Of a stretch of 5,809 nt of DNA, positions 1 to 5,674 are shown piece by piece; within the stretch, counting starts at the first letter, position 1, and every line of letters begins with the position of its first letter. The notes under the pieces are model-generated. The model made no database searches and was not told the origin of the DNA. It saw nothing but the letters and a program-made list of their open reading frames with translations. The translations under genes were made by a program, and so were the position numbers. This stretch comes from Prevotella sp. UBA6994 (GTDB lineage: Bacteria; Bacteroidota; Bacteroidia; Bacteroidales; Bacteroidaceae): contig DJXW01000017.1 in the NCBI GenBank assembly GCA_002449845.1, positions 1 through 5,809 on the forward strand. Direction: 5' to 3'.

Positions 1-841
1 GATTGATGTCTTCCTGACCTAACGAACACTCCATAGCATCATAGTAGATAGTGGAGAACGGCGTGAGCGTCAGTTCCTTTGCCGCTTCCATCCGGTAAAT
101 CCAGAAGAAAGTCTTCAGATAGTCGATCATGTCGCCAGTTTTGCCTCGCAGGTCGCAGCCATCGCGCTGCATCAGGAAGAGCACGCTGCACGACGCGTTG
201 TTCATCTGCTCGCTCCAGGCCGAATAGTGGAAGTGGCGCAGGTTCTCAACGTTGAACACGCATTCATAGCCGTCGGGGATGATGCTTCGGTCAAAATCGT
301 CCATGATTCCGCTGACGGTATAAGTGATATGGCCTTTCCCGTCGTTCGCATCGCCTAACTCCATTTCGTCATCACCCAGCACCATCTCCTTGCCTATTGG
401 ACTCTCATCGGGCCAATAGCGCTGTGCGAACGACTTGCTCACCACAATCTGATTGGGCGCACTGAGCACCTTCCGACGGTCGCCCGTCAGCAGGCGGTAG
501 TCGAAGAACGTAAAGAAGTTCTGACCCGTGACGAGCACTTTGGTGTCTGCTTTCTGTCCACCAATGCTGAACGTCATGCCGTAGCCAGCCATTGAGCACC
601 AGTCTTCCACCTCAGGGAAACGCTCTTTCAGCCGCTCGCCCACACGGAAGTTCGACATCATGCACATCTCGTTGCCTACGACGAATGTGCGGTCGGCCCG
701 CGTCTGGTAGTTCTCCACCGTTGTCTGACGGTAAATCAGGTCGCCTAACAGCAGCAGGAATGCCATCGAGAGGCACAGCCCCACGATATTGATAAAGGTA
801 AACAGCCGGTGGCGGCTCAGGAATCTGAAATAACTCTTCAT
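1..841 (-). CDS. ABC transporter permease, MacB/FtsX type (N-terminal part, cut by window edge)
   Basis: An uninterrupted reading frame of 280 codons starts at the ATG at 839-841 and runs off the left edge. The protein begins MKSYFRFLSRHRLFTFINIVG, a short basic cytoplasmic tail followed by a hydrophobic helix at about residues 14-36. A long extracytoplasmic region follows, with features typical of the MacB periplasmic core domain: RADRTFVV near 49-56, IVVSKSFAQRYWPDESPIGKEM near 138-159, and TYTVSGIMDDF shortly after. Family members are usually 700-800 residues, so only the first third is visible; the remaining membrane helices and FtsX domain lie outside. It would pair with a separate ABC ATPase and, with a HlyD-type adaptor, move substrates across the envelope. 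It has its own promoter and operator module, so it is not simply co-transcribed with the upstream secreted-protein gene. The substrate cannot be inferred. Confidence 0.9.
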   Translation of the reverse strand, partial: MKSYFRFLSRHRLFTFINIVGLCLSMAFLLLLGDLIYRQTTVENYQTRADRTFVVGNEMCMMSNFRVGERLKERFPEVEDWCSMAGYGMTFSIGGQKADTKVLVTGQNFFTFFDYRLLTGDRRKVLSAPNQIVVSKSFAQRYWPDESPIGKEMVLGDDEMELGDANDGKGHITYTVSGIMDDFDRSIIPDGYECVFNVENLRHFHYSAWSEQMNNASCSVLFLMQRDGCDLRGKTGDMIDYLKTFFWIYRMEAAKELTLTPFSTIYYDAMECSLGQEDIN

Positions 842-866
842 ACGGTTTTATTGCTTTTTGACGATG

Positions 867-897
867 CAAAGGTATGCTAATAAAAAGAATCCGCCAA
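867..897 (-). promoter_or_regulatory. sigma-ABfr promoter of the left-hand permease
   Basis: Read on the minus strand, the -7 box TACCTTTG lies at 867-874 and a -33 TTGG at 894-897, separated by exactly 19 bp. This matches the Bacteroidetes housekeeping promoter pattern. A start near 861 would give a leader of about 20 nt to the ATG. The -33 sits inside the 3' arm of the hairpin at 891-915. Confidence 0.7.
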
Positions 898-915
898 GGC
901 TTGAGGCCCTGGCGG
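879..915 (-). terminator. Hairpin plus T tract, probable intrinsic terminator of the secreted-protein gene
   Basis: In minus-strand RNA, CCGCCAGGGC pairs with GCCUUGGCGG (906-915 with 891-900) as a 10-bp stem with one G-U pair and a 5-nt loop CUCAA. AUUCUUUUUAUU follows directly (879-890). This is a textbook rho-independent form, about 57 nt after the stop codon of the gene at 972-1526. Its 3' arm overlaps the -33 element of the next gene, so termination and initiation share sequence. A second hairpin copy stands before the large permease. Confidence 0.6.
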
Positions 916-923
916 AAGCAGAT

Positions 924-963
924 TGTCTAAAAATTAGACAGTAGAGCGTATGATTATTAGACA
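924..963 (-). promoter_or_regulatory. Tandem palindromic operator, copy 1
   Basis: The proximal site at 924-940 is a perfect 17-bp palindrome, TGTCTAA-AAA-TTAGACA. The distal site at 947-963 reads TGTCTAA-TAA-TCATACG on the minus strand, with one perfect and one degenerate half. The centres are 23 bp apart. The proximal site begins 26 bp upstream of the -33, a usual place for an activator. The same arrangement at identical spacing precedes two other genes here. The binding protein is not in the window. Confidence 0.7.
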
Positions 964-971
964 GTAAAGCA

Positions 972-1526
972 TTATTCTTTGGTCAGATAATAGTCTGCGT
1001 CGGCAAACTGCCTTTCTACTACGGTTTGCCACTCCAGCTTCATAGGCGTATCCTTTCGATGGCGATAATAGTATGCAACGCTATATATCGACTCGTCGGG
1101 ACGCAGACTGTAGGTTATCATGCCAAGTGGCTGGTCGTAGTTTGCTTTCTTTCGGTTCCATCGGCTGTATTCCACCGTGTACAGCCCGTCGGTCAATTGG
1201 TAGTCGTGTCTTCCTCTGAGCTGCCATTTGCCATGATGCCAGCCATACAACATGCGACTGATGAGCAGGCCGTCTTCAGCGTAGGCATACTGATAGCGGC
1301 GTGAGGGGATGAGCCGTACAACGTCTTTGTACAGATTCCTTTTCAGATAGACATCCATTGCGATGATGTCGCCCCTGTCGTTATACTCAGCATTATAGAC
1401 AAACTCATTGTTGCCCGATGTCGTCACCTTTTCATACAGATAGGTCACCGTGGCGGAGGTCATCACCTGTGCTTCTGAGGCGAGGGCCGTCAGAAACATC
1501 ATCATTGAAATCATCATTGTTTTCAT
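972..1526 (-). CDS. Small secreted protein with tyrosine-rich repeats, DUF3836-like (tentative)
   Basis: The 184-residue protein has a clear signal peptide: K2, then a hydrophobic methionine-rich stretch to about residue 16, and a likely signal peptidase I cut after S-E-A19 before Q20. There is no lipobox cysteine, so it should be soluble in the periplasm or exported. The mature part is rich in Tyr, Trp, Arg and Asp. It shows about four loosely repeated beta-type units of roughly 25-30 residues (about 41-66, 76-101, 105-130, 135-166), with patterns such as YxY..DG....Y and paired tryptophans. This resembles the short Bacteroidales secreted families of unknown function such as DUF3836; I am not certain of the family. 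The ATG at 1524-1526 is chosen because it gives the full signal peptide and follows an A-rich leader of about 43 nt. It lies between two ABC permeases and shares their operator, suggesting a job linked to the same transport response. Confidence 0.85.
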   Translation of the reverse strand: MKTMMISMMMFLTALASEAQVMTSATVTYLYEKVTTSGNNEFVYNAEYNDRGDIIAMDVYLKRNLYKDVVRLIPSRRYQYAYAEDGLLISRMLYGWHHGKWQLRGRHDYQLTDGLYTVEYSRWNRKKANYDQPLGMITYSLRPDESIYSVAYYYRHRKDTPMKLEWQTVVERQFADADYYLTKE

Positions 1527-1575
1527 AATACAAATGTTTTTAATTGTTTGACATGCATTGTTTGTTTCGATGATG

Positions 1576-1606
1576 CAAAGTTATGATGATTATTCTCTGC
1601 CTCCAA
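1576..1606 (-). promoter_or_regulatory. sigma-ABfr promoter of the secreted-protein gene
   Basis: On the minus strand the -7 box is TAACTTTG at 1576-1583 and the -33 TTGG is at 1603-1606, with a 19-bp spacer. The geometry equals that of the two permease promoters. Initiation is expected near 1570, about 43 nt before the ATG. Confidence 0.7.
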
Positions 1607-1609
1607 GCA

Positions 1610-1626
1610 TTTCTGACTGCCAGAAA
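1610..1626. repeat. Short inverted repeat between promoter and operator
   Basis: TTTCTG (1610-1615) and CAGAAA (1621-1626) form a perfect 6-bp inverted repeat with a 5-nt spacer. It lies just upstream of the -33, close to where the two permease genes carry the longer hairpin, but its sequence is unrelated and shifted. It could be a weak hairpin or an extra protein site. No T tract follows. Confidence 0.4.
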
Positions 1627-1632
1627 GCTGAT

Positions 1633-1672
1633 TGTCTAAAGATTAGACAGTTTGTTGTATGATTCTTTTACA
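1633..1672 (-). promoter_or_regulatory. Tandem palindromic operator, copy 2
   Basis: The proximal site at 1633-1649 is TGTCTAA-AGA-TTAGACA, with perfect arms. The distal site at 1656-1672 reads TGTAAAA-GAA-TCATACA on the minus strand, the weakest of the set. Centre spacing (23 bp) and distance to the -33 (26 bp) equal the other two copies, although most of the surrounding sequence differs. The last two bases overlap the start of the 11-bp repeat array. Confidence 0.65.
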
Positions 1673-1768
1673 CTATACCTACACTAAGCCTACACTAAAC
1701 CCATAGCTTTACAAGTATAAAGAAATCTGTATAGGTTTAGTGTAGGCTCAGTGTAGGTTTAGTGTAGG
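1671..1768. repeat. Long inverted repeat made of 11-bp units, possible bidirectional transcript end
   Basis: The left arm holds three tandem 11-bp units starting CACTA (1671-1681, 1682-1692, 1693-1703). The right arm holds three inverted units TAGGNTNAGTG (1732-1742, 1743-1753, 1754-1764) plus TAGG (1765-1768). Arms 1671-1701 and 1734-1764 pair over 31 bp with two imperfections around a 32-nt loop. In minus-strand RNA one imperfection becomes a U-G pair, leaving one A-A mismatch, so pairing is slightly better in that direction. It lies about 80 nt after the stop of the large permease and just upstream of the operator of the next gene, so a terminator or insulator role is likely. No T tract follows it. 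Confidence 0.75.
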
Positions 1769-1844
1769 TTGGGAACCGTTTAAAACATTTATTTACAGAC
1801 GCTTACATAGGATTAAGTGTATGTTAGCAGAAACTATTATAATA

Positions 1845-4241
1845 CTACTCCGTCTTGATGCTATTGATAGGATTCTCATTAGCTGTGCGCCAGCTCTGGA
1901 TGATGACGGTTGTCATTGTGATGGTACCCACTATAAGCAAGGTGAGGGGGAAAAGCCACCAGTAAATGGGTGTACGCTCAACGAAGCCTTGGAGCCACTG
2001 ATGACCGATGTACCAAGCCAAGGGTGCGGCAATGATGAAACTGACTGCGAGCAGCCAGCCATAGTGACGGCAGAACATCAAGAGGATCTGCCGCGTCGAA
2101 GAGCCAAACACCTTGCGGATGCCTATCTCCTTGCGGCGATACTCCGTCTCGAACATGGTCAGGCAGAACACACCGATGAGCGTGATGACGAGGCAGATGG
2201 CAGAGAACCATCCTACCTGCCGTATGAAGCGGAACTCCTCTTGATAGAGCAGCTCCAAGTCCTGGTCGAGGAACTTCGGCTCAACGCGTTCGCCACTGCC
2301 CATCGCGGTGAGCACGTCGCCCAGTTTGCGGCGCATGTTCACCTTATCAACGCCTGCTGCCACGCGGATGTTGGCCACACCCAGCTGGTCGCCCCAGGCA
2401 GCATGCTTCTCGCCGAAGATGATGAAGGCCAACGGCTCCTGCTGACGGTCCTTGCGGGTGGAGGCGAAGCGGATGTTCTCGCAGACGCCGATGACGGGGC
2501 AGTCGTTCTCGAGCAGTTTTTTGTCAATCTCCACCCACGGCCACTGACGGCGGGCCGCCTCGTTGATGATGTAGCAGTCGCCGTCGTGCTCTTTAAAGTC
2601 GCGCCCCTCCGTCACCTTGATGCCCATGGTGCGCAGGTAGTGATGGTCCACCGGCATGCAGTTGAAGGTGATATGGTGGTCGTCATCACTGCGTCCCCAG
2701 CCCATGTAGCTATCAGATGCACCGAGCACAAAGCGTGAGAAACTCACATCCTTCACACCGCCCTGCTGCATCAGGTCGGCACGGATAGCATCCTTCTTGC
2801 CCCACAGCTCAGGGGTGAGCTGCACGTAGAGCACCTCGTCTTTTCGGAAACCGTAGTCGCTTTGGTAGATGTAGCGGCTCTGCATGAGCAGGATGCCGAT
2901 GTACGTAACCATGAGCAGGGCGATGCCCAACTGCAGGTCCACGAGCACCGAGCGCAGCCGGCGACCTTTGGGCGTCAGTCCGAACGAGCCTTTCAGTGCC
3001 AGTGCGGGCTGGAACGAGGTGGCGAAGAAGGCTGGATAGACGCCTACAGCCACACCCACCGCCACCGCCAGGAGCAGCATCAGGCTGACCAGCCACAGGT
3101 GGTCGGCCAAGGCGAGCGAGCCCAAAAGCAGTTCGGTAGGCTGCGATGCCATCGCAGCACACACAACGAGGGCCACGCCAAAGGCCAGCAGCGCCCACAC
3201 CACGCTCTCGGCGATGAGCCTCAGGCGCAGCATGGCAGTGTTCTCGCCCAATATGCGCCGCGTGTTGATGCTCTTGATGCGCATGGGGCTCTGTGCCAAC
3301 GTGAAGTTGAGGAAGTTGACGACAGCGATGATGATGATGAGCACACAGGCCAACTTGAGCACAAAGAACATGGCAGGGTTGCCCTTGTCGTCGCCCGACA
3401 CGCCAGAGAAATAGGTGTCAAGCACGGGTGTCAGTCGGTAGTCGTAATGCTTGTAGTAATCGTCGAAGCTGGCGCGAGCCTCCTGCTCCTGGTCTTCCTT
3501 AAACTCACCAGTAGCCAGTGCTCCACCCCATTGTGCCCGCCACATCTGCTCCTTGAGCTGCCGAGCAAGTCCGCTCAGCATCGTCTTCGTATCGACACCC
3601 TCGCGTAGCTTCACGTAGGCTTGGTAGCTCCATTCGCTCCAACTGTCGAGGTTCTCCTGCGAGGCCACGAAAACATGGTTCTTCACCGAGCAGTTGGCAG
3701 GGAAATCCTGGTAAACGCCCTGCACGGTTGTCGTATCGCTTTTCATGAAGAGCGTCTCACCAGCCACATCGACCCGTCCGAAGAGTTTCAACGCCAGCGA
3801 GGCGGGTATGATGGCAGTGCGCTCGCCGTAGGCCTCCCACGACAGCTTACCACTGAGGCAGCGTGCGCCGACGGCTCCGAAGGGTGTCAGGTTGGTACCC
3901 ATACAATGGTGCTTCACTACGGTTCCGTCCTTCAGAAACTCGAGATCCTGCGACCAGCCACCCTGTTCGCTCATGGCTTCCACCTGCGGCATCTTAGCTA
4001 TCTGTGCCAGCGTTGGACGGTTGCTCATGGCTCCCCACGGGAAGTCGTCGCCCATCTTCGACTCCACTCGGAACACACGGTCGGCATCTGCAATGCAGGC
4101 GTTATACGAGCGGGCGTAGTCCACCTGTGTCATCAGCAGGTAGAAAGCTACAAAGGCCACCACAAGTCCCAGGAAGTTCAGCACCGTCGCCGTCTTGAAT
4201 CGGCGTGCCATGTAAAGCATGTTTCTTACTACGTTCATCAT
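1845..4241 (-). CDS. ABC transporter permease, MacB/FtsX type (full length)
   Basis: This is an inner-membrane permease of about 798 residues, normal for the two-module Bacteroidales form. Numbering from the in-frame GTG at 4247, it shows a membrane helix at about 21-41 and a first extracytoplasmic core domain at about 45-290. Helices follow near 293-317, 344-367, 383-408 and 434-456, then a second extracytoplasmic domain at about 460-670. A C-terminal FtsX domain has helices near 677-698, 728-748 and 762-783. The hallmark RRKEIGIRKVFGSS lies at 704-717 and ENPINSIKTE ends the chain. There is no ATPase domain, so a separate ATP-binding subunit is needed. ATG at 4239-4241 is preferred; GTG at 4247 and ATG at 4238 are alternatives. 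An adaptor tail at the right edge and a second permease downstream support an efflux or lipoprotein/peptide export role. The substrate is unknown. It ends in TAG before the long inverted repeat. Confidence 0.93.
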   Translation of the reverse strand: MMNVVRNMLYMARRFKTATVLNFLGLVVAFVAFYLLMTQVDYARSYNACIADADRVFRVESKMGDDFPWGAMSNRPTLAQIAKMPQVEAMSEQGGWSQDLEFLKDGTVVKHHCMGTNLTPFGAVGARCLSGKLSWEAYGERTAIIPASLALKLFGRVDVAGETLFMKSDTTTVQGVYQDFPANCSVKNHVFVASQENLDSWSEWSYQAYVKLREGVDTKTMLSGLARQLKEQMWRAQWGGALATGEFKEDQEQEARASFDDYYKHYDYRLTPVLDTYFSGVSGDDKGNPAMFFVLKLACVLIIIIAVVNFLNFTLAQSPMRIKSINTRRILGENTAMLRLRLIAESVVWALLAFGVALVVCAAMASQPTELLLGSLALADHLWLVSLMLLLAVAVGVAVGVYPAFFATSFQPALALKGSFGLTPKGRRLRSVLVDLQLGIALLMVTYIGILLMQSRYIYQSDYGFRKDEVLYVQLTPELWGKKDAIRADLMQQGGVKDVSFSRFVLGASDSYMGWGRSDDDHHITFNCMPVDHHYLRTMGIKVTEGRDFKEHDGDCYIINEAARRQWPWVEIDKKLLENDCPVIGVCENIRFASTRKDRQQEPLAFIIFGEKHAAWGDQLGVANIRVAAGVDKVNMRRKLGDVLTAMGSGERVEPKFLDQDLELLYQEEFRFIRQVGWFSAICLVITLIGVFCLTMFETEYRRKEIGIRKVFGSSTRQILLMFCRHYGWLLAVSFIIAAPLAWYIGHQWLQGFVERTPIYWWLFPLTLLIVGTITMTTVIIQSWRTANENPINSIKTE

Positions 4242-4263
4242 TCTCACTATTTGTTTGCAGAGG

Positions 4264-4294
4264 CAAAGTTACTTCTAAAACACGAATCCGCCAA
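4264..4294 (-). promoter_or_regulatory. sigma-ABfr promoter of the large permease
   Basis: On the minus strand the -7 box is TAACTTTG at 4264-4271 and the -33 TTGG is at 4291-4294, with a 19-bp spacer. Expected initiation near 4258 gives a leader of only about 17 nt to the ATG at 4241. That leaves little room for further upstream starts and supports the ATG over the GTG. Confidence 0.7.
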
Positions 4295-4312
4295 GACCTG
4301 AAGCCTTGACGA
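4288..4312 (-). other. Second copy of the promoter-overlapping hairpin
   Basis: In minus-strand RNA, UCGUCAAGGC pairs with GUCUUGGCGG across the loop UUCAG, giving 10 pairs of which three are G-U. Compared with the copy at 891-915, each of the four stem differences keeps pairing in minus-strand RNA. On the plus strand three of this copy's pairs would become A-C mismatches. The following AUUCGUGUUUUAG is a poorer U tract, so terminator activity is less certain. Its 3' arm contains the -33 TTGG. Confidence 0.5.
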
Positions 4313-4320
4313 AAGCAGAT

Positions 4321-4360
4321 TGTCTAAAAATTAGACAGTCAGGCGTATGATTTTTAGACA
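4321..4360 (-). promoter_or_regulatory. Tandem palindromic operator, copy 3
   Basis: The proximal site at 4321-4337 is TGTCTAA-AAA-TTAGACA, identical to copy 1. The distal site at 4344-4360 reads TGTCTAA-AAA-TCATACG on the minus strand. The sites are 23 bp apart centre to centre and 26 bp from the -33. It faces the large permease; the ATPase gene on the other side starts 161 bp away and has no copy of its own. Confidence 0.7.
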
Positions 4361-4414
4361 TAAGTGACTAAATCACATTCTCCATTGCTATATTTTTATA
4401 CATAGAGATGCCAT

Positions 4415-4432
4415 TTCTATTGAGGAATAGAA
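4415..4432. repeat. 18-bp palindrome upstream of the ATPase gene
   Basis: TTCTATT-GAGG-AATAGAA is a perfect 7-bp inverted repeat with a 4-nt centre. It lies 39 bp upstream of the -33 of the ATPase gene in an AT-rich spacer. It could be a binding site for a dimeric regulator or a small hairpin. No second copy was seen in the window. Confidence 0.4.
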
Positions 4433-4450
4433 CATTCATTTATGCAAATT

Positions 4451-4478
4451 ATTTTATTTTGGTAATTTTATTTTGGTA
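4451..4478 (+). repeat. Two tandem copies of a 14-bp unit at the ATPase promoter
   Basis: ATTTTATTTTGGTA occurs at 4451-4464 and again, identical and adjacent, at 4465-4478. The second copy supplies the -33 TTTG of the ATPase promoter, and the first places another TTTGG 14 bp upstream. Slippage could change copy number and so the upstream promoter sequence. Confidence 0.75.
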
Positions 4479-4502
4479 ATTAGTACAATTTCACTATCTT
4501 TG
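4472..4502 (+). promoter_or_regulatory. sigma-ABfr promoter of the ATPase gene
   Basis: The -33 TTTG at 4472-4475 and -7 TATCTTTG at 4495-4502 are 19 bp apart. Initiation near 4508 leaves a leader of about 14 nt before the ATG at 4522. The leader is A-rich with no Shine-Dalgarno sequence. Confidence 0.7.
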
Positions 4503-4521
4503 CTCTCAAAACCAAGATATT

Positions 4522-5658
4522 ATGAGTAATTTAATAAATCCTTTTGTTGTCTCTGGGAAGATTGCTCCGGCATACTTTTGTGACAGGGTCAAAGAGTCGG
4601 CCGACTTAGAGAAATCATTAAGCAACCAGTTGAATGTGGTATTAACTTCTCCACGCCGTATGGGCAAGACATCGCTTGTAGATCATGTCTTCGAAAAACC
4701 CACTATCAAGGAAGAATACATAACGGTATCAGTTGACATACTGCATACAACCACATTGCGTGAATTCATCATGACCTTTGGCACTGCCGTGTTTGACCGA
4801 GTCGCATCAAGGAGTGACAAGATGCGTAAACTGTTTGCCACAATATTAAAATCACTCAGTGCGAGTTTTGGTTATGACCCTATACAGAATACACCCACCT
4901 TTGACATCAAACTTGGAGACATTCTTCATCCTGAATATACGTTACGCGAAATATTTGATTACCTTGAACAGGTTGATAAACGTTGTCTGGTGGTCATCGA
5001 CGAGTTTCAACAGATTACCAGATATCCAGAGAAAAATGTTGAAGCACTACTCAGAACCTACATTCAGAAAATGTCGAATGTCAATTTTGTCTTTTCTGGA
5101 AGTCGCAGGAGATTGATGGAAGAGATGTTCTTTTCTGCGAAACGACCTTTTTATCAAAGCGCCAAAGCACTCAGACTCGATGCCATCGATAGGACCGTAT
5201 ATTGTAATTTTGCAGTAGATCATTTTGTAAAAGGTGGCAGAAATATGACACCAAAGGCTTTCCATTACATCTATGACACATTTTGGGGCGTAACGTTTTA
5301 CATACAACGAATTTTGAAAGATGCCTATGCAAGCACACTGCCAGGCGAATTGTGTAATGAAGCAATGGTCAAGCAGTTGATTGATGACTATGTGCTCGAA
5401 AACGATTCTCATCTCCGCGAGCAACTCGCTTTTATTACAGAAGTGCAAAAAGAACTGCTCTACGCCATCCATGAGGAAGGACAGGTACAGAGTATCACAT
5501 CCTCAGCTTTCAACCGTAAACACAGGCTCCGTTCGCCCAGTTCCACCCAGTCGGCTGCCTTGAAGCTTTTGGATTATGACCTCATAACCCGTCATGAAAA
5601 AATCTACTCATTGTCAGACCCGCTACTGAGTATTTGGTTAGATACTAAGCAGGTATAG
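4522..5658 (+). CDS. P-loop ATPase with C-terminal winged helix (archaeal-type ATPase_2 family)
   Basis: The 378-residue protein is probably cytoplasmic, with no signal peptide or membrane helix. It opens with NPFVVSGKIAPAYFCDR, then the Walker A loop SPRRMGKTS at 43-51, the variant form usual in this family. Walker B is CLVVIDEF at 155-162 with D160 and E161. The strand NFVFSGS at 188-194 followed by RRR fits the sensor-1 region. Residues about 305-375 look like a winged helix, ending in LSDPLLSIWL, the family's typical closing motif. All ATPase motifs are intact and the length is normal, so the gene appears functional. Cellular role and partners are unknown for most members; it should not be taken for the ABC ATPase, since it lacks the LSGGQ signature. 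It runs opposite to its neighbours, is visibly more AT-rich than the permeases, and converges on the adaptor gene with 16 bp between stops. This suggests it was acquired separately. Confidence 0.9.
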   Translation: MSNLINPFVVSGKIAPAYFCDRVKESADLEKSLSNQLNVVLTSPRRMGKTSLVDHVFEKPTIKEEYITVSVDILHTTTLREFIMTFGTAVFDRVASRSDKMRKLFATILKSLSASFGYDPIQNTPTFDIKLGDILHPEYTLREIFDYLEQVDKRCLVVIDEFQQITRYPEKNVEALLRTYIQKMSNVNFVFSGSRRRLMEEMFFSAKRPFYQSAKALRLDAIDRTVYCNFAVDHFVKGGRNMTPKAFHYIYDTFWGVTFYIQRILKDAYASTLPGELCNEAMVKQLIDDYVLENDSHLREQLAFITEVQKELLYAIHEEGQVQSITSSAFNRKHRLRSPSSTQSAALKLLDYDLITRHEKIYSLSDPLLSIWLDTKQV

Positions 5659-5674
5659 CCTTTGCAAATCAGAT

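Noticed and set aside
405..869. Minus-strand frames at 405-599 and 612-869 as separate small genes
   Set aside because: They are out of frame with the continuous 280-codon permease frame starting at 841, which has a membrane helix and family motifs.
891..940. Sigma-54 (-24/-12) promoter next to the operator palindromes
   Set aside because: NtrC-type regulators often control such loci, so I looked for GG-N10-GC. No position fits in all three modules, whereas sigma-ABfr boxes fit all three at equal spacing.
924..1649. The repeated palindromes as a CRISPR array or insertion-sequence ends
   Set aside because: Copies are hundreds to thousands of bases apart, always at gene starts in one orientation, with no spacers, no transposase and no target duplications.
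1805..1824. ACATA...TATGT inverted repeat just after the large permease stop
   Set aside because: The stem is only five AT pairs with a 10-nt loop and no T tract; too weak to call a terminator.
1821..2738. Open plus-strand frame of 305 codons antisense to the large permease
   Set aside because: It mirrors the GC-rich permease coding frame, has a low-complexity Ala/His/Asp/Val-rich translation, lacks a promoter, and shows no recognisable domain. The antisense permease has full-length, motif-rich coding.
2862..4301. Further long plus-strand frames (2862-3608 and 3621-4301) opposite the permease
   Set aside because: Same reason: histidine- and glutamine-rich shadow translations without domains or start signals.
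4364..4376. GTGA-N5-TCAC inverted repeat resembling a Crp-type site
   Set aside because: The half-sites are too short and the spacing too narrow for a Crp-type operator, and it occurs once.
5047..5472. 141-codon minus-strand frame opposite the ATPase gene
   Set aside because: It lies wholly within the ATPase coding region, whose Walker motifs and winged helix are clear; the antisense translation has no family features.
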